NCBI RefSeq assembly: GCF_002723955.1
Contig: NZ_BEWN01000001.1
Span: forward strand, 310,001-374,000
Reading direction: 5' to 3'
From: Gluconobacter frateurii
GTDB lineage: Bacteria > Pseudomonadota > Alphaproteobacteria > Acetobacterales > Acetobacteraceae
DNA length: 64,000 bases
Part shown: one piece after another, positions 27,926 through 37,681 of the stretch
Layout: each line of letters starts with the position of its first letter
Numbering within the stretch: the stretch's first letter is position 1
The notes under the pieces: generated by a model
Told to the model about the DNA's origin: nothing
The model's database searches: none
The model's input: the letters and a program-made list of their open reading frames with translations, nothing else
Program-made: the position numbers and the translations under genes

Positions 27926-29431
27926 TCAGTGCTGGATTGCGTCCTGCTGCATCCACGACGCGACATCCAGAGACAGCGCGTGGCGGCTGGCCGGGCGCGT
28001 GTAAAGCATGTGACCACCCTGATACAGATGCAGGGACACGCGATCCGCGCCAACCGTCAGATGGTCCTTCATCCAGCGGGCCGTCCCGAATGGGCAGGCG
28101 AGGTCATAGTAACCGTTGGCGACAAAAATCCGCAGACCGGGATCAAGTGCCAGCAGACGGTTCAGAACCGGGATCTGGTGGATCGGAGCCGGGCCGCCAT
28201 TGCTCCACTTCCAGCTGGAATTCACCTTGAAGGATAGCAGATCATAGGTCAGCGGCGTCTGGAATCCGAGGTCATTGGCGGCATAGCCGGAGAAGGCATT
28301 GCCATAAGCGCGACCGAAACCAAACAGCGTGGGATCCGGGCTTTCATCCAGCCCATCAGCGGATGGATCAGCAATGGTCTGCGTGTAGTCGTAAAGGCCA
28401 TGCAGCTTGCCATCGCGGGACATGACGTCATGGGATCCGATCGCCGGAACACCGTGCTGGCGTGCTACGACATCTTCCGGAAGGCCGGTTCGGCGGGAGA
28501 TTTCAGCATAGAAAGCCTTACCCTCATCACCGCTTGGCAGCTTGCCGGCAACCTTGCTCAGATAGGTTCCCATGGCCCATTCATATGCTGCATCCGCAGA
28601 TTGCGGGGTAACGTTTGGGCTTTCATGCGCAGCGATCAGGCTCGGGATCATCAGCGCTGCCGAGAGCGGATTTTCGTCCGTGTCCAGCAGAGGCATCTCG
28701 ATGGCTGGGGACAGCATGACGACACCGTTCAGCAAGATGCCCTGTTCCATCTGAAGCGCATTGGCGACCTGAATGGACCGGATCCCGCCATAGCTCTCGC
28801 CCACCAGATAATGCGGAGCGGCCTGACGATTGTTCTTGGCCGTCCAGAGCTGAATGGCTTTCGCGAAAGTGCTGGCGTCCTGCTTCACACCATAGAACTG
28901 ATCGCCAGCTTTGGCTGTATCGAGCGGGCGGGAATAGCCGGTGCCCACTGCGTCAAAAAAGACCATATCCGTGAACGGAAGCCAGCTATCCGGATTGTCA
29001 TCCAGCGTTGCATGGGTACCGTCTGTCGCATCTTTGGCAGGCATGGTCAGGGCCATCGGGCCAGCAGCCCCCAGGTTCAGATAAGCCGTCGCTGCACCCG
29101 GGCCACCGTTGAAGAAATAGGACACCGGACGCTTGGCGTCTGGTGCACCGTCTTTCGTGTACGCCACATAAAACATGCGGGCGGTCGGTTTGCCGTCCGG
29201 GCCGCGAAGCGTCAGCGTGCCAGCATGGGCAGTATAGGCAAGGCCATTCAGATGATGCTTCGTAACGGAATCGGTCGGCAGCAGCGCGGCTTCACCGGTA
29301 AAGCTGTCAGTGGACTTGGCTGTGTCTGTCTTATCCGCAGGGGCCTTCGGGGCATCGTCCGCCATGGCGGGCAGGGCAGAAACTGGCGAAAGCAGGGACA
29401 GGGCGAGCAGCAGCGCACGACGGGACATCAT
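27926..29431 (-). CDS. Secreted S10 family serine carboxypeptidase-like hydrolase
   Basis: 501 residues with a signal peptide ending near ALPAMA. The oxyanion segment FFNGGPG (about 106-112), nucleophile Ser213 in GESYGG, and the later Asp (VANGYYDLACPFG) and His (YQGGHMLY) give the S10 triad. Bacterial S10-like proteins of this length are exported and probably trim peptides in the periplasm, but specificity is not shown. It is downstream of fumC on the same strand, separated by a 12-bp hairpin. Confidence 0.85.
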   Translation of the reverse strand: MMSRRALLLALSLLSPVSALPAMADDAPKAPADKTDTAKSTDSFTGEAALLPTDSVTKHHLNGLAYTAHAGTLTLRGPDGKPTARMFYVAYTKDGAPDAKRPVSYFFNGGPGAATAYLNLGAAGPMALTMPAKDATDGTHATLDDNPDSWLPFTDMVFFDAVGTGYSRPLDTAKAGDQFYGVKQDASTFAKAIQLWTAKNNRQAAPHYLVGESYGGIRSIQVANALQMEQGILLNGVVMLSPAIEMPLLDTDENPLSAALMIPSLIAAHESPNVTPQSADAAYEWAMGTYLSKVAGKLPSGDEGKAFYAEISRRTGLPEDVVARQHGVPAIGSHDVMSRDGKLHGLYDYTQTIADPSADGLDESPDPTLFGFGRAYGNAFSGYAANDLGFQTPLTYDLLSFKVNSSWKWSNGGPAPIHQIPVLNRLLALDPGLRIFVANGYYDLACPFGTARWMKDHLTVGADRVSLHLYQGGHMLYTRPASRHALSLDVASWMQQDAIQH

Positions 29432-29503
29432 CTGTCTGTCATCTCCGGAAGAAGGATTACAGGATCAGACTGTCGCTACCAGTCCCGCTCGTCCCCCGCT
29501 ACC

Positions 29504-29535
29504 GATCCTGCATGAAGTTTTCGTCATGCAGGATC
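29504..29535. terminator. Perfect 12-bp hairpin between fumC and the S10 peptidase gene
   Basis: GATCCTGCATGA (29504-29515) is the exact complement of 29524-29535 with an eight-base loop. It sits 10 bases after the fumC stop and lacks a U-tract, so termination may need Rho, or it may protect the 3' end. Confidence 0.55.
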
Positions 29536-29545
29536 AGATTAGGCG

Positions 29546-30949
29546 TCAGGAGCGCGCTGGCTTGATGTTGGGCGAAAGCATGAGGCGCGGATCAGCCACA
29601 CGGTCATAGTCTTCCGCTGTCATAAAACCGAGTTCCAGCGCAGCTTCCTTGGGGCTGAGATCCTTCTCCATGGCATGATGGGCAACTTGAGCAGCCTTGT
29701 CATAGCCAATAGCGGGAGAAAGAGCCGTGACCAGCACAAGGGACTGATCCAGAGCCTGCTTCAGGCGCGCTTCATTGGCACGAATGCCTTCCACCAGATG
29801 CTGGCGGAAATTCTCCGAGCCGTCATGAAGAAGCGTAATGCCCTGCATGATGTTGTGAATCATCAGTGGCTTGTACACGTTCATGTCGATCATGCCGGAT
29901 GCTCCACCCAGCCCAACAGCAACATCGTTGCTCATGACCTGAAGCGCCAGCATCGACAGGGCCTCCGCCTGTGTCGGGTTGATCTTGCCCGGCATGATGG
30001 AGGAGCCAGGCTCGTTTTCTGGCAGGAGCAGTTCCCCGAAGCCCGCGCGCGGGCCACAGGCGAGAAGGCGGATGTCATTGGCGATCTTGAACAGGCTGCC
30101 AGCCGTTGTCCGCAGACAGCCGGACAGATGCACCAGCGCATCGTGAGCGCCCTGCAAAGCGAACTTGTTGTCACCAGCCGTAAAACCAAGGCCGGTCAGG
30201 CGTGCGATTTCGTTGCAGGCGCAGGTGTCGAATCCGGGGTCCGTATTAACGCCGGTGCCCAGTGCCGTGCCACCCAGAGCCAGCGGGAAAAGACCGTCCC
30301 GGGCAGTCTCAAGCCGTGCAATATTGTCCGTCAGCATCCCGGCGTAGCCATGCCATTCCTGACCGAGCGTGATGGGAACAGCGTCCTGAAGATGGGTCCG
30401 GCCCACCTTGACCAGATCTTTCCATTCTTCTGCCTTGGCTGCGATGGCATCCCGCAGTTTCGTCAGGGCAGGGATCAGGCGGCGATCAACGCCGAGAGCT
30501 GCCGCAACATGCATGGCGGTCGGGAAGTTGCAGTTGGTGGACTGCGCCATGTTGACATGATCGTTCGGATGCAGCGGCATTTTGCTGCCGAGGGCGTTTC
30601 CAGTGAGCTGGCTGGCGCGGTTCGCAATGACTTCATTGACGTTCATGTTGAACTGCGTGCCGGAGCCCGTCATCCAGACATGGAGCGGGAACATGCGGTC
30701 ATGCTGGCCGCTCGTAATTTCGTCGCAGACCGTATGGATCAGGGCTGCCCGCTTTTGCGAAAGCCGACCACTAGCAGCATTGGCTGTGGCGCTGGCGTGC
30801 TTCATGATCGCATAGGCTTCGATCATTTCGCGCGGCATCAGTTCGCGTCCGATGCTGAAATACTTCAGGGAGCGCTGCGTCTGTGCCCCCCAGAGAACAT
30901 CATCAGCAACCTCGATCTGGCCCATGCCATCGGTTTCAATACGGCTCAT
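29546..30949 (-). CDS. fumC: Fumarate hydratase, class II
   Basis: 467 residues of the fumarase/aspartase superfamily, hydrating fumarate to L-malate. Visible motifs are [31 protein letters not shown] with the active-site histidine, and the signature [10 protein letters not shown]. One oddity: the conserved (S)SSND of the fumarate site reads [10 protein letters not shown], with Cys in place of Asp. Length and the remaining motifs are normal, so it is likely active. It is oxygen-stable and needs no iron-sulfur cluster. Confidence 0.93.
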   Translation of the reverse strand: MSRIETDGMGQIEVADDVLWGAQTQRSLKYFSIGRELMPREMIEAYAIMKHASATANAASGRLSQKRAALIHTVCDEITSGQHDRMFPLHVWMTGSGTQFNMNVNEVIANRASQLTGNALGSKMPLHPNDHVNMAQSTNCNFPTAMHVAAALGVDRRLIPALTKLRDAIAAKAEEWKDLVKVGRTHLQDAVPITLGQEWHGYAGMLTDNIARLETARDGLFPLALGGTALGTGVNTDPGFDTCACNEIARLTGLGFTAGDNKFALQGAHDALVHLSGCLRTTAGSLFKIANDIRLLACGPRAGFGELLLPENEPGSSIMPGKINPTQAEALSMLALQVMSNDVAVGLGGASGMIDMNVYKPLMIHNIMQGITLLHDGSENFRQHLVEGIRANEARLKQALDQSLVLVTALSPAIGYDKAAQVAHHAMEKDLSPKEAALELGFMTAEDYDRVADPRLMLSPNIKPARS

Positions 30950-31108
30950 GCGGTCTGGCGCTTTCCTGCAAAACGGGGGTTCATGCGTGCGCGAACCCTA
31001 CCTCAAGAGAAGAAGCGGCAAAACCTGCTCAGATCGAACCCGGAATATTCAGATGCGGCTATTGTGAAAAGTCATGACCTGTACGTCTGAAACGCGCAGG
31101 GCAATCTC

Positions 31109-31393
31109 TTATCGACCCAGCCAGCGATCACCGCCAAAGCGGTTGTGAGAAAACAGGAAGCCCGCGCAGAGACCGACGACCGCGAAAATGATTGTCCACA
31201 ATGACATGGGCATCAGCAGCCTAGAAATGGCAGCCAGAATCACCATCCCTGCAAAAGCGCAGATGCCAGATTCAATCAGGCGCGGACCGAAATGGCGCTC
31301 CGCTCCGCAGTTCGGGCACTGTTCCGCTGTCGAGCGGATTTTCTGCCGACAGACCGGACAGATCGTAACGGCGCTGGATAGCGGTTCCATCAT
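31109..31393 (-). CDS. Small zinc-ribbon membrane protein
   Basis: 94 residues: an N-terminal zinc ribbon (ICPVCRQKIRSTAEQCPNCG, two CxxC pairs) and two hydrophobic helices (about 43-62 and 65-82). It overlaps the ccmI stop by four bases and is the last gene of the ccm operon. No family name is recognised; its place suggests a link to cytochrome c maturation or to membrane protein handling, which is inference. Confidence 0.7.
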   Translation of the reverse strand: MMEPLSSAVTICPVCRQKIRSTAEQCPNCGAERHFGPRLIESGICAFAGMVILAAISRLLMPMSLWTIIFAVVGLCAGFLFSHNRFGGDRWLGR

Positions 31394-32130
31394 TGGCCGT
31401 GATTCTCCTCATGTTCACCCACGGCGATCCGCGCTTCCACTGCGATACGCCACTGCGCATCAGCCGGGGCGGCCGCCAGGGCACGGCGATACAGATCAAG
31501 GCTGTTCGTAGAAATGTGCCCGTCCTTCTGGGTCTGGAGTTCCGCGAGCTGGATTGCAAGCTCTGGCGTGAAATGAATATCCAGCGCGGCCTTCCAGTCT
31601 GCAATCGCTTCTGACGTCAGGCCAGCCCGGGCTTCAATCTGGCCGAGTAGAACATGGCCGGTCTCGTAGGTCGGACTATCCTTCGGAATTGTGGCCACCT
31701 GCGCCTGGAGCTTCTGGATCATCGCCATGGCCTTTGCATCCGGCTTGACCTGACGCTCACTCAAAGGCTGGGGCGGAAGAGACGGATGTCCGTTCACGAT
31801 ATAAAGGCAGAACGCAGCGAGTGGGATCCCGAAACCAACAGCCAATACAGGCAGGAACCGCTTGGAGCGGGATGCTCCATCATTCAGGTCCGGGGCGGCA
31901 GATGACTCATCGGCGGCGAGCAGCCTGCGCTGGATTTCGATTCGTGCGGCGCCATATTCATCGCCACTGACAAGGCCGAGATCCCGGTCCCGGTCCAGTT
32001 CCGCAAGCTGGCCACGATAAAGGGTGAGGGCAGAATCACGCGCATCCACACGGCGGCGGAGACGGCGTAGGCCATAGAGGGCCGGCAGCAGGGCGATGCC
32101 TGCAACAATCAGGATTCCCAACCAGAACAA
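31390..32130 (-). CDS. ccmI: Cytochrome c biogenesis protein CcmI
   Basis: 246 residues: two membrane helices flanking a charged, leucine-rich coil (residues about 25-80) with ALTLYRGQLAELDRDRDLG, and a C-terminal TPR-like domain. CcmI presents apocytochrome c to the CcmF/H haem lyase in the periplasm. It lies three bases after ccmH and overlaps the zinc-ribbon gene downstream by four bases. Confidence 0.88.
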   Translation of the reverse strand: MFWLGILIVAGIALLPALYGLRRLRRRVDARDSALTLYRGQLAELDRDRDLGLVSGDEYGAARIEIQRRLLAADESSAAPDLNDGASRSKRFLPVLAVGFGIPLAAFCLYIVNGHPSLPPQPLSERQVKPDAKAMAMIQKLQAQVATIPKDSPTYETGHVLLGQIEARAGLTSEAIADWKAALDIHFTPELAIQLAELQTQKDGHISTNSLDLYRRALAAAPADAQWRIAVEARIAVGEHEENHGQ

Positions 32131-32133
32131 GAC

Positions 32134-32595
32134 TTACTCCCGGCCCGACAGGGCATCCAGACGCGCGCGCTCTTCATCCGTGAGCGGCGCAGGCGTGACA
32201 ACGCGGCGTTTCGTCGCACGCCAGGCAATAACAAGACCGGCCACCAGCGCCAGTGCCGGCATCAGCCAGAGCAGGGCGGTTGACCATGAAAACTGAGGGG
32301 CCAGCCGAATGAATTCGCCGTAGCGTTCCGACATCCAGTCCATGATCTGCTGATCGGACTTCCCGGCTGCGACCTGTTCCCGCACGACTTTCCGCAAATC
32401 ACGGGCAAGCGGCGCGCTGCTGTCTTCAATGCTCTCGTTCTGGCAGACAAGACAGCGGAGATGGGCACCGATCGCTTCGGCCCGCTTTTCCTGTACAGGA
32501 TTGGGAAGCATTTCCGTCGGATCATCGACGGCAAAAGCAATTCCGCCCCCAACCAGCGTTGTGGCCAGCAAGAGCGCAGAAAGACGTTTCATCAC
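32134..32595 (-). CDS. ccmH: Cytochrome c biogenesis thiol protein CcmH
   Basis: 153 residues with a signal peptide, the CcmH redox motif LRCLVCQNESI (Cys48, Cys51), and a C-terminal membrane helix (about 105-127). It reduces or holds the apocytochrome CxxCH cysteines for haem attachment. It overlaps ccmG by four bases. Confidence 0.93.
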   Translation of the reverse strand: MMKRLSALLLATTLVGGGIAFAVDDPTEMLPNPVQEKRAEAIGAHLRCLVCQNESIEDSSAPLARDLRKVVREQVAAGKSDQQIMDWMSERYGEFIRLAPQFSWSTALLWLMPALALVAGLVIAWRATKRRVVTPAPLTDEERARLDALSGRE

Positions 32596-33146
32596 AGGCC
32601 TGCCAGTCTTGGGCGGATTTCCGCATCATAAATCTGCGGGTCCAGAGCCGCACTGCCGTGCCAGAGAATTCGTCCTCCCGGCGCGACGAGAAAACTCTCC
32701 GGAACACCTGTCACACCCCAGTCGATGGCAACGCGCCCATGCCGGTCAGCGGCTACACGGGCATAAGGCGTTCCGTCGCGCTGAACGAAAGCGCTCGCAT
32801 TTTCCGGCTTGTCTTCATAGGCAATGCCCCAGATGGGCATATTCCGGGAAATGGAACGCAGGCCGGGCATTTCCTGAACACAGGGAATGCACCAGGAGGC
32901 AAAGAAATTGACCAGAACCGGGCGTGTCTCCGCCCTGAGTTCCTTGTCTGTAAAGCCATCTCCCAGGCCCGGAAGGCCGGGCATGGCGAACTGCGGAATG
33001 GGGCGTCCAACATTCGGATTTTTCACCGCGCGTGGATCAAACCCACCACTTTCCATGCCCTGAAGCATTTTCCAGAACCCGACGCCCAGAACGCCGGCAC
33101 CAACAATCGGAAGGGCCGTCAGCAGGCCACGTCGTGTTGAATTCAT
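32592..33146 (-). CDS. ccmG: Thiol:disulfide interchange protein CcmG (DsbE)
   Basis: 184 residues, a membrane-anchored periplasmic thioredoxin with active site WCIPC (Cys86, Cys89) and the family's GVTGVPESFLV cis-proline loop. It keeps apocytochrome c cysteines reduced. It follows ccmF by 12 bases. Confidence 0.93.
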   Translation of the reverse strand: MNSTRRGLLTALPIVGAGVLGVGFWKMLQGMESGGFDPRAVKNPNVGRPIPQFAMPGLPGLGDGFTDKELRAETRPVLVNFFASWCIPCVQEMPGLRSISRNMPIWGIAYEDKPENASAFVQRDGTPYARVAADRHGRVAIDWGVTGVPESFLVAPGGRILWHGSAALDPQIYDAEIRPRLAGL

Positions 33147-33158
33147 GCGTGTCTCTCC

Positions 33159-35138
33159 TCAGGCCTGGGCCATGTTCCGTGCGGCGGCCCGCTTCGGGGC
33201 TCCTACCCGCAGGCGACGGTCCGAAAGCGAGAAGGCTCCGCCAATCGCCATGACCAGTCCGCCAAGCCACATCCACGGAGCCAGCGGGTTGCGGTGCAGA
33301 CGTAGCACATAGGTCGCATTTGCGCCCGTTCCGTGTCTGTCACCAACCACACCATACAGATCCGTAATGAAGTTTGTATGAATGGCCACTTCCGTCGTTG
33401 TCTGGTTCTGCGTGGTGAAATCACGCTTTTCCGGATGCAGCGTCGTGATCAGTTTGCCGTTGTGGCGGATGGCAATATCGGCCTGCATGGCGCGATAATT
33501 CGGGCCTGCATAATCGTGCACATTGAGAAGCGTCCAGTCATCGCCCGCAAGACTGCGGGTCTCGCCAACATGGATTTCTACAATCGCATGCTGGGCGCCG
33601 GACATGCCGCACAGGCCCAGAACCGTGATGCCCGCCCCAATATGAGCCAGAGCAGCGCCCCAACTGGACCGTGGCAGGTTCCGGGCGCGGGCAACCATGT
33701 CGCTCATGCTGGAATGGCCCAGCCCCACGCGGCGCAGGATGTCCGTAACCGAGGCAGCTATGACCCAGATGGCGAGTGCGCCACAGGCAATTGGCAGTGC
33801 ACCGGAGAATTTCCAGAAGCACAGCACCAACCCGACAGCAGCAATGATGGCCGCCACGAACAGATGCGAGAATGTACGCGCGAGTTGTGCGCGCTTCCAC
33901 GGCAGAGCTGTGCCGACGCCCATGGCCAGAAGCAGCGGGATCGTCAGGGGAATAGTTGCGGCATCAAAGAACGGTTTGCCGACTGAAATGGTGCGCCCTG
34001 CCAGAAGCTGCATGAAGGGCGGGTACATCGTACCAGTCACGACAACGGCGCAAATGGAGCAGAGCAGGATGTTGTTCAGCACCAATGAGCCTTCGCGGGA
34101 CACGGGCGAAAACAGTCCGCCGGATGTCAGGGACGGCGCGCGCCATGCGAACAGCGCTAGCGAACCGCCGATGACCAGTGCGAGGAGGGCCAGAATGAAC
34201 ACGCCCCGGGCTGGATCATTCGCAAACGCATGTACCGAGTTCAGAATACCGGAACGGACAAGAAATGTGCCGGACAGCGAGAATGAGAAGGTCGCAATCG
34301 CCAGGAGAACGGTCCAGATCTTGAGGCCTTCTCGCTTCTCCACGACGATGGCGGAGTGCACGAGTGCCGTACCCGTCAGCCATGGGATAAGAGACGCGTT
34401 TTCCACCGGGTCCCAGAACCAGTAACCGCCCCAACCCAGCACATAGTAGGACCACCAGGAGCCCAGAGCGATGCCGCAGGTGAGGAAGCACCAGGCTGCT
34501 ACCGCCCACGGTCGAACCCAGCGGCCCCATGCGGCATCGACGCGTCCTTCAAGCAGGGCGGCGACGGCAAAAGCAAACGGAACGGCAAAGCCGACATAGC
34601 CGGTGTAGAGAATGGGTGGATGAAAGGCGAGGCCGGGGTCCTGAAGCAGCGGGTTCATGCCCTGACCATCCATAGGAGCCGGGAAAACACGGTCGAAGGG
34701 ATTGGAGGTCAGAAGGCAAAAGAGCTGGAAGCCAGCGGAGACACCGCCAAGAATTGCGAGCACGCGGCCACGCAAGATGTCCGGCAGGTTACGGCCGAAT
34801 GCTGAAACAGCGGCACCACAGACCCCGAGGATCAACGTCCAGAGCAGGACGGACCCTTCATGGTTGCCCCAGACGCCCGTGATTTTATAGAGCAGCGGTT
34901 TGGACGCAGCGGAGTTGGCTGCGACGTTCTGAACCGAGAAGTCATCGTGGACAGCACACATGATGAGGCTGAAGAACGAAATCGCCAGCGCCAGAAGCTG
35001 CGACACCGCAAGAAACGGAGCCATTGCTACAAGGCGGGCATTGCGCTTGTGGGCGCCCCAGAGGGGAACAACAAACTGGATGAGTGCGAGAACACAGGCG
35101 AGGGCCAGGGCGAAATGGCCCTGTTCTGGTCCGAACAT
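33159..35138 (-). CDS. ccmF: Cytochrome c haem lyase subunit CcmF
   Basis: 659 residues and many membrane helices. The tryptophan-rich haem-handling loop WWSYYVLGWGGYWFWDPVEN and nearby histidines are present. CcmF, with CcmH and CcmI, attaches haem to apocytochrome c on the periplasmic face of the inner membrane. It lies eight bases after ccmE. Confidence 0.95.
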   Translation of the reverse strand: MFGPEQGHFALALACVLALIQFVVPLWGAHKRNARLVAMAPFLAVSQLLALAISFFSLIMCAVHDDFSVQNVAANSAASKPLLYKITGVWGNHEGSVLLWTLILGVCGAAVSAFGRNLPDILRGRVLAILGGVSAGFQLFCLLTSNPFDRVFPAPMDGQGMNPLLQDPGLAFHPPILYTGYVGFAVPFAFAVAALLEGRVDAAWGRWVRPWAVAAWCFLTCGIALGSWWSYYVLGWGGYWFWDPVENASLIPWLTGTALVHSAIVVEKREGLKIWTVLLAIATFSFSLSGTFLVRSGILNSVHAFANDPARGVFILALLALVIGGSLALFAWRAPSLTSGGLFSPVSREGSLVLNNILLCSICAVVVTGTMYPPFMQLLAGRTISVGKPFFDAATIPLTIPLLLAMGVGTALPWKRAQLARTFSHLFVAAIIAAVGLVLCFWKFSGALPIACGALAIWVIAASVTDILRRVGLGHSSMSDMVARARNLPRSSWGAALAHIGAGITVLGLCGMSGAQHAIVEIHVGETRSLAGDDWTLLNVHDYAGPNYRAMQADIAIRHNGKLITTLHPEKRDFTTQNQTTTEVAIHTNFITDLYGVVGDRHGTGANATYVLRLHRNPLAPWMWLGGLVMAIGGAFSLSDRRLRVGAPKRAAARNMAQA

Positions 35139-35146
35139 TATGGTGT

Positions 35147-35650
35147 TCAGCCTCCGGCTTTCTTGGCGGTCATGGTGTCCCAGCTGGCAGCGTCAGGCGC
35201 CTTGCCGAAGCGCGGATCCCATTTGCCCGTGCGCTTCAGTTCCTCGGCCACTTCCTTGGGCATGTACGTCTCATCATGCTTGGCGAGAACTTCGCTTGCC
35301 GTGAAGCCACCATTTTTCTGAACGGTCCCGAGAGCAACAACGCTCTGCCCTTCGCGGAACAGGTCCGGAAGGATGCCCGTGTAATGCACTTCAACGGCAG
35401 CCTGGCCATCGGTGACGTTAAAGGAGTTCACCGGAGCCCCATTTTCCGTGATGCGATGCAGGGAGCCCGCCATCACCATGCCGCCAAGACGGATGGTCCG
35501 GTCCGGAGCTGGTGGGTTTGCCTTGACCTGCGAGGGGGCCATGAAGAACACGATGTTGGACGAGAACGCCCGCAGCGTCAGAGCCGCGGCAGAACTGATG
35601 CAGGCGAGGCAGGCAATGACAATCCAGAGGCGGCGTGTCTTGCGGGTCAT
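35147..35650 (-). CDS. ccmE: Cytochrome c-type haem chaperone CcmE
   Basis: 167 residues: an N-terminal membrane anchor and an OB-fold with the haem-binding LAKHDETYMP, where His125 binds haem covalently and Tyr129 is an axial ligand (HxxxY). It ferries haem from CcmC to CcmF. It overlaps ccmD by four bases. Confidence 0.94.
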   Translation of the reverse strand: MTRKTRRLWIVIACLACISSAAALTLRAFSSNIVFFMAPSQVKANPPAPDRTIRLGGMVMAGSLHRITENGAPVNSFNVTDGQAAVEVHYTGILPDLFREGQSVVALGTVQKNGGFTASEVLAKHDETYMPKEVAEELKRTGKWDPRFGKAPDAASWDTMTAKKAGG

Positions 35651-35814
35651 GATGCAGAGCTTTCACGGTGGCGAAGCTGACTTTCGACAGCCGCCAGCCG
35701 GGTTTTGGCACGACGCAGGCGCAGGGCCGCTCCGATGCCGAGAACCAGCGAGCAGCCGATGGTGAGACCATAGGCTGCGGCGATATAGGGCCAGTGATTG
35801 GGAAGGTGCATCAT
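35647..35814 (-). CDS. ccmD: Haem exporter protein CcmD
   Basis: 55 residues with one membrane helix (PYIAAAYGLTIGCSLVLGIG) followed by a basic coiled tail, as in CcmD. It releases holo-CcmE from CcmC. The start ATGATG at 35814 overlaps the ccmC stop (ATGA); a longer frame to 36030 lies inside ccmC and is rejected. Confidence 0.88.
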   Translation of the reverse strand: MMHLPNHWPYIAAAYGLTIGCSLVLGIGAALRLRRAKTRLAAVESQLRHRESSAS

Positions 35815-36572
35815 GCTGCGGACCTGTCCGAACGGTTGAGCCGGGACCGTGCCATAAGCTGGCGGGTCCGGCTCTCGTGGATTGCGGCACTCAGCCGGGC
35901 GAAGATGACTGCGGCAACACCAAGGGTGAAGCCGATGGTCGTGATGAGAAGCGGCCAGAGCATCGTCATGGACATGGTGGGAGCACCTGTCAGCGTGATG
36001 CTGTCCGGTTGATGCAGGGTGTTCCACCACTGCACACTGAACTTGATGATGGGCAGATCAATCGCGCCAGCCAGCGCCAGAATGGCGGCGGCGCGTTGCC
36101 CACGGGCAGGCTCATCGAAGGCGCGGATCAGGGCGATATGGCCCAGATACAGGAAAAACAGCACCAGAACGGAGGTTAGGCGCGCATCCCAGACCCACCA
36201 TGTTCCCCACATCGGCTGACCCCAGAGGGAGCCCGTGATGAGGCACAGGGCAGCGGCGCAAGCTCCGACCGGGCCAATCTCGATGGCGGCTAGATCGGCC
36301 AGCGGATGGCGCCACACTAATGACAACAGGCCGCAGATGGCCAGACCGAGGTAACAGGACGACGCAAGCCATGCCATGGGAACATGCACATACATGATCC
36401 GGACGGTCTCACCCTGCTGCCAGTCCGCAGGGGCGAAAAAGAGGCCCCACACGATCCCGACTGTCAGGAAGATGATTGCGCCTGTTGACAGCCACGGCTG
36501 AAGCGCACGGGCCAGACGCAGGAACTGCCCCGGATTGGCATAACGATGGAGCAGGTAGGGCGTAGGGCGCAC
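35811..36572 (-). CDS. ccmC: Haem exporter / CcmE haem-loading protein CcmC
   Basis: 253 residues, six membrane helices, with the tryptophan-rich motif WGTWWVWDARLTS and conserved periplasmic histidines (YVHVPMAW and WWNTLH). CcmC loads haem on CcmE. The GTG at 36572 has a GAGAG site; a TTG at 36584 is the alternative, but its SD would be one base away. CcmA and CcmB, its usual ABC partners, are not encoded here; the operon starts with ccmC. Confidence 0.9.
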   Translation of the reverse strand: MRPTPYLLHRYANPGQFLRLARALQPWLSTGAIIFLTVGIVWGLFFAPADWQQGETVRIMYVHVPMAWLASSCYLGLAICGLLSLVWRHPLADLAAIEIGPVGACAAALCLITGSLWGQPMWGTWWVWDARLTSVLVLFFLYLGHIALIRAFDEPARGQRAAAILALAGAIDLPIIKFSVQWWNTLHQPDSITLTGAPTMSMTMLWPLLITTIGFTLGVAAVIFARLSAAIHESRTRQLMARSRLNRSDRSAA

Positions 36573-36721
36573 GGGAACTCTCAAACTCCGCGAAATATTT
36601 CTACATGAAATAGTCCGAACCCCTCACAATCGGAAGAGGTGCATTGTCCCATTGTTCCTATGACTGTTATCACGTTTCACGGAAATGAGCGCGAAAGGGG
36701 AACTTTCCGCAGGAGAATGAC

Positions 36722-37138
36722 GTGGCGTACTGGCTGATAAAATCCGAACCCGAAGCCTTTTCGTGGAGCGAACAGGTCCATAATGGGGTCGAACCCTGGA
36801 CAGGTGTTCGCAACTATCAGGCCCGTAATAATCTGGCCGCCATGAAGACTGGGGATCTGGCGCTTTTCTACCATTCTGTGAGCGAAAAGCAGATCGTGGG
36901 TGTCGTTGAAGTCGTGAAAGAAGCCTACCCGGACCCGACTGCCGATGACCCGAAATGGGTCTGTGTGGATGTGAAAGCGAATGGCGCTTTCGCCAAACCC
37001 ATCACGCTTGCCCAGATCAAGGCTGATCCGGAACTGGAAAACATGGCGCTTCTGAAGCAGTCACGCCTGTCCGTTGCGCCAGTCACGGAACCGGAGTTCC
37101 GCTACCTGACGAAAATCGGAGACTGGGTTGGGGCCTGA
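36722..37138 (+). CDS. EVE domain protein
   Basis: 138 residues that are almost entirely an EVE domain: MAYWLIKSEPEAFSWSEQ at the start, then VRNYQARNNLAAMKTGDLAL and YHS, forming the PUA/YTH-like pocket that binds modified bases. Family members resemble human THYN1; bacterial ones may sense modified nucleotides. The GTG start has CAGGAG six bases upstream. It is divergent from the ccm operon. Confidence 0.88.
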   Translation: MAYWLIKSEPEAFSWSEQVHNGVEPWTGVRNYQARNNLAAMKTGDLALFYHSVSEKQIVGVVEVVKEAYPDPTADDPKWVCVDVKANGAFAKPITLAQIKADPELENMALLKQSRLSVAPVTEPEFRYLTKIGDWVGA

Positions 37139-37165
37139 TGGCCCTCACCCTGAAAGTTCTGAGTC

Positions 37166-37681
37166 TTAGTGAATATCTGAGGCGTCGCCGTTGACCAGAA
37201 CGTTGGTCTGCCCGTTGGACGGATGCCCGGCATAGGTCAGTGGCAGGTCTTCGCTATGATAAGGTGCCGTAACGGGGGCGTTGAACTTCACGGGCATCCC
37301 AAAAATGCTGAAATGGGACGGCAGGTTGTTAGGACCGTTGGTTTTCTGCTCGGCATTGGTTCCTGGCATGCCGACAGGCAGATGCGTCCGGACTTCACCG
37401 CTGTAATTTGCGAGTCTTTCTTCCGAGTCTTCAACCGTCGTGTAGCCATGAGGCGGTGGCGGTGCGCCGCCGTCTGGCAGGGCAACCTGCTGCGCAGGTG
37501 TCAGCACTTTCTCAGGTGGATTGTTCAGCTGATGAGCCGTTGAGGGCGGGATCTGTGGCAGATCAGCCGTACTGTGGCTACGATGGGCATGATGTGGAGC
37601 GGACAGCGCCGGCGTGGCGACTGTTGCGAGGAGACTGACCGCCAGCGGGGCAGACAGGATCCAGCGAGAAAATGTTTTCAT
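37166..37681 (-). CDS. Secreted hypothetical protein, His/Pro-rich
   Basis: 171 residues. A clear signal peptide ends near ATPALSA, followed by a histidine-rich patch (HHAHRSH) and a proline-rich, low-complexity body ending in NGDASDIH. No known domain is recognised. AAGGAC precedes the ATG at 37681. It converges on the EVE gene. Probably periplasmic; function unknown. Confidence 0.65.
   Translation of the reverse strand: MKTFSRWILSAPLAVSLLATVATPALSAPHHAHRSHSTADLPQIPPSTAHQLNNPPEKVLTPAQQVALPDGGAPPPPHGYTTVEDSEERLANYSGEVRTHLPVGMPGTNAEQKTNGPNNLPSHFSIFGMPVKFNAPVTAPYHSEDLPLTYAGHPSNGQTNVLVNGDASDIH

Noticed and set aside
29675-31090. 471-codon open frame antisense to fumC
   Set aside because: fumC is certain; the frame is a third-position GC artefact with no domain.
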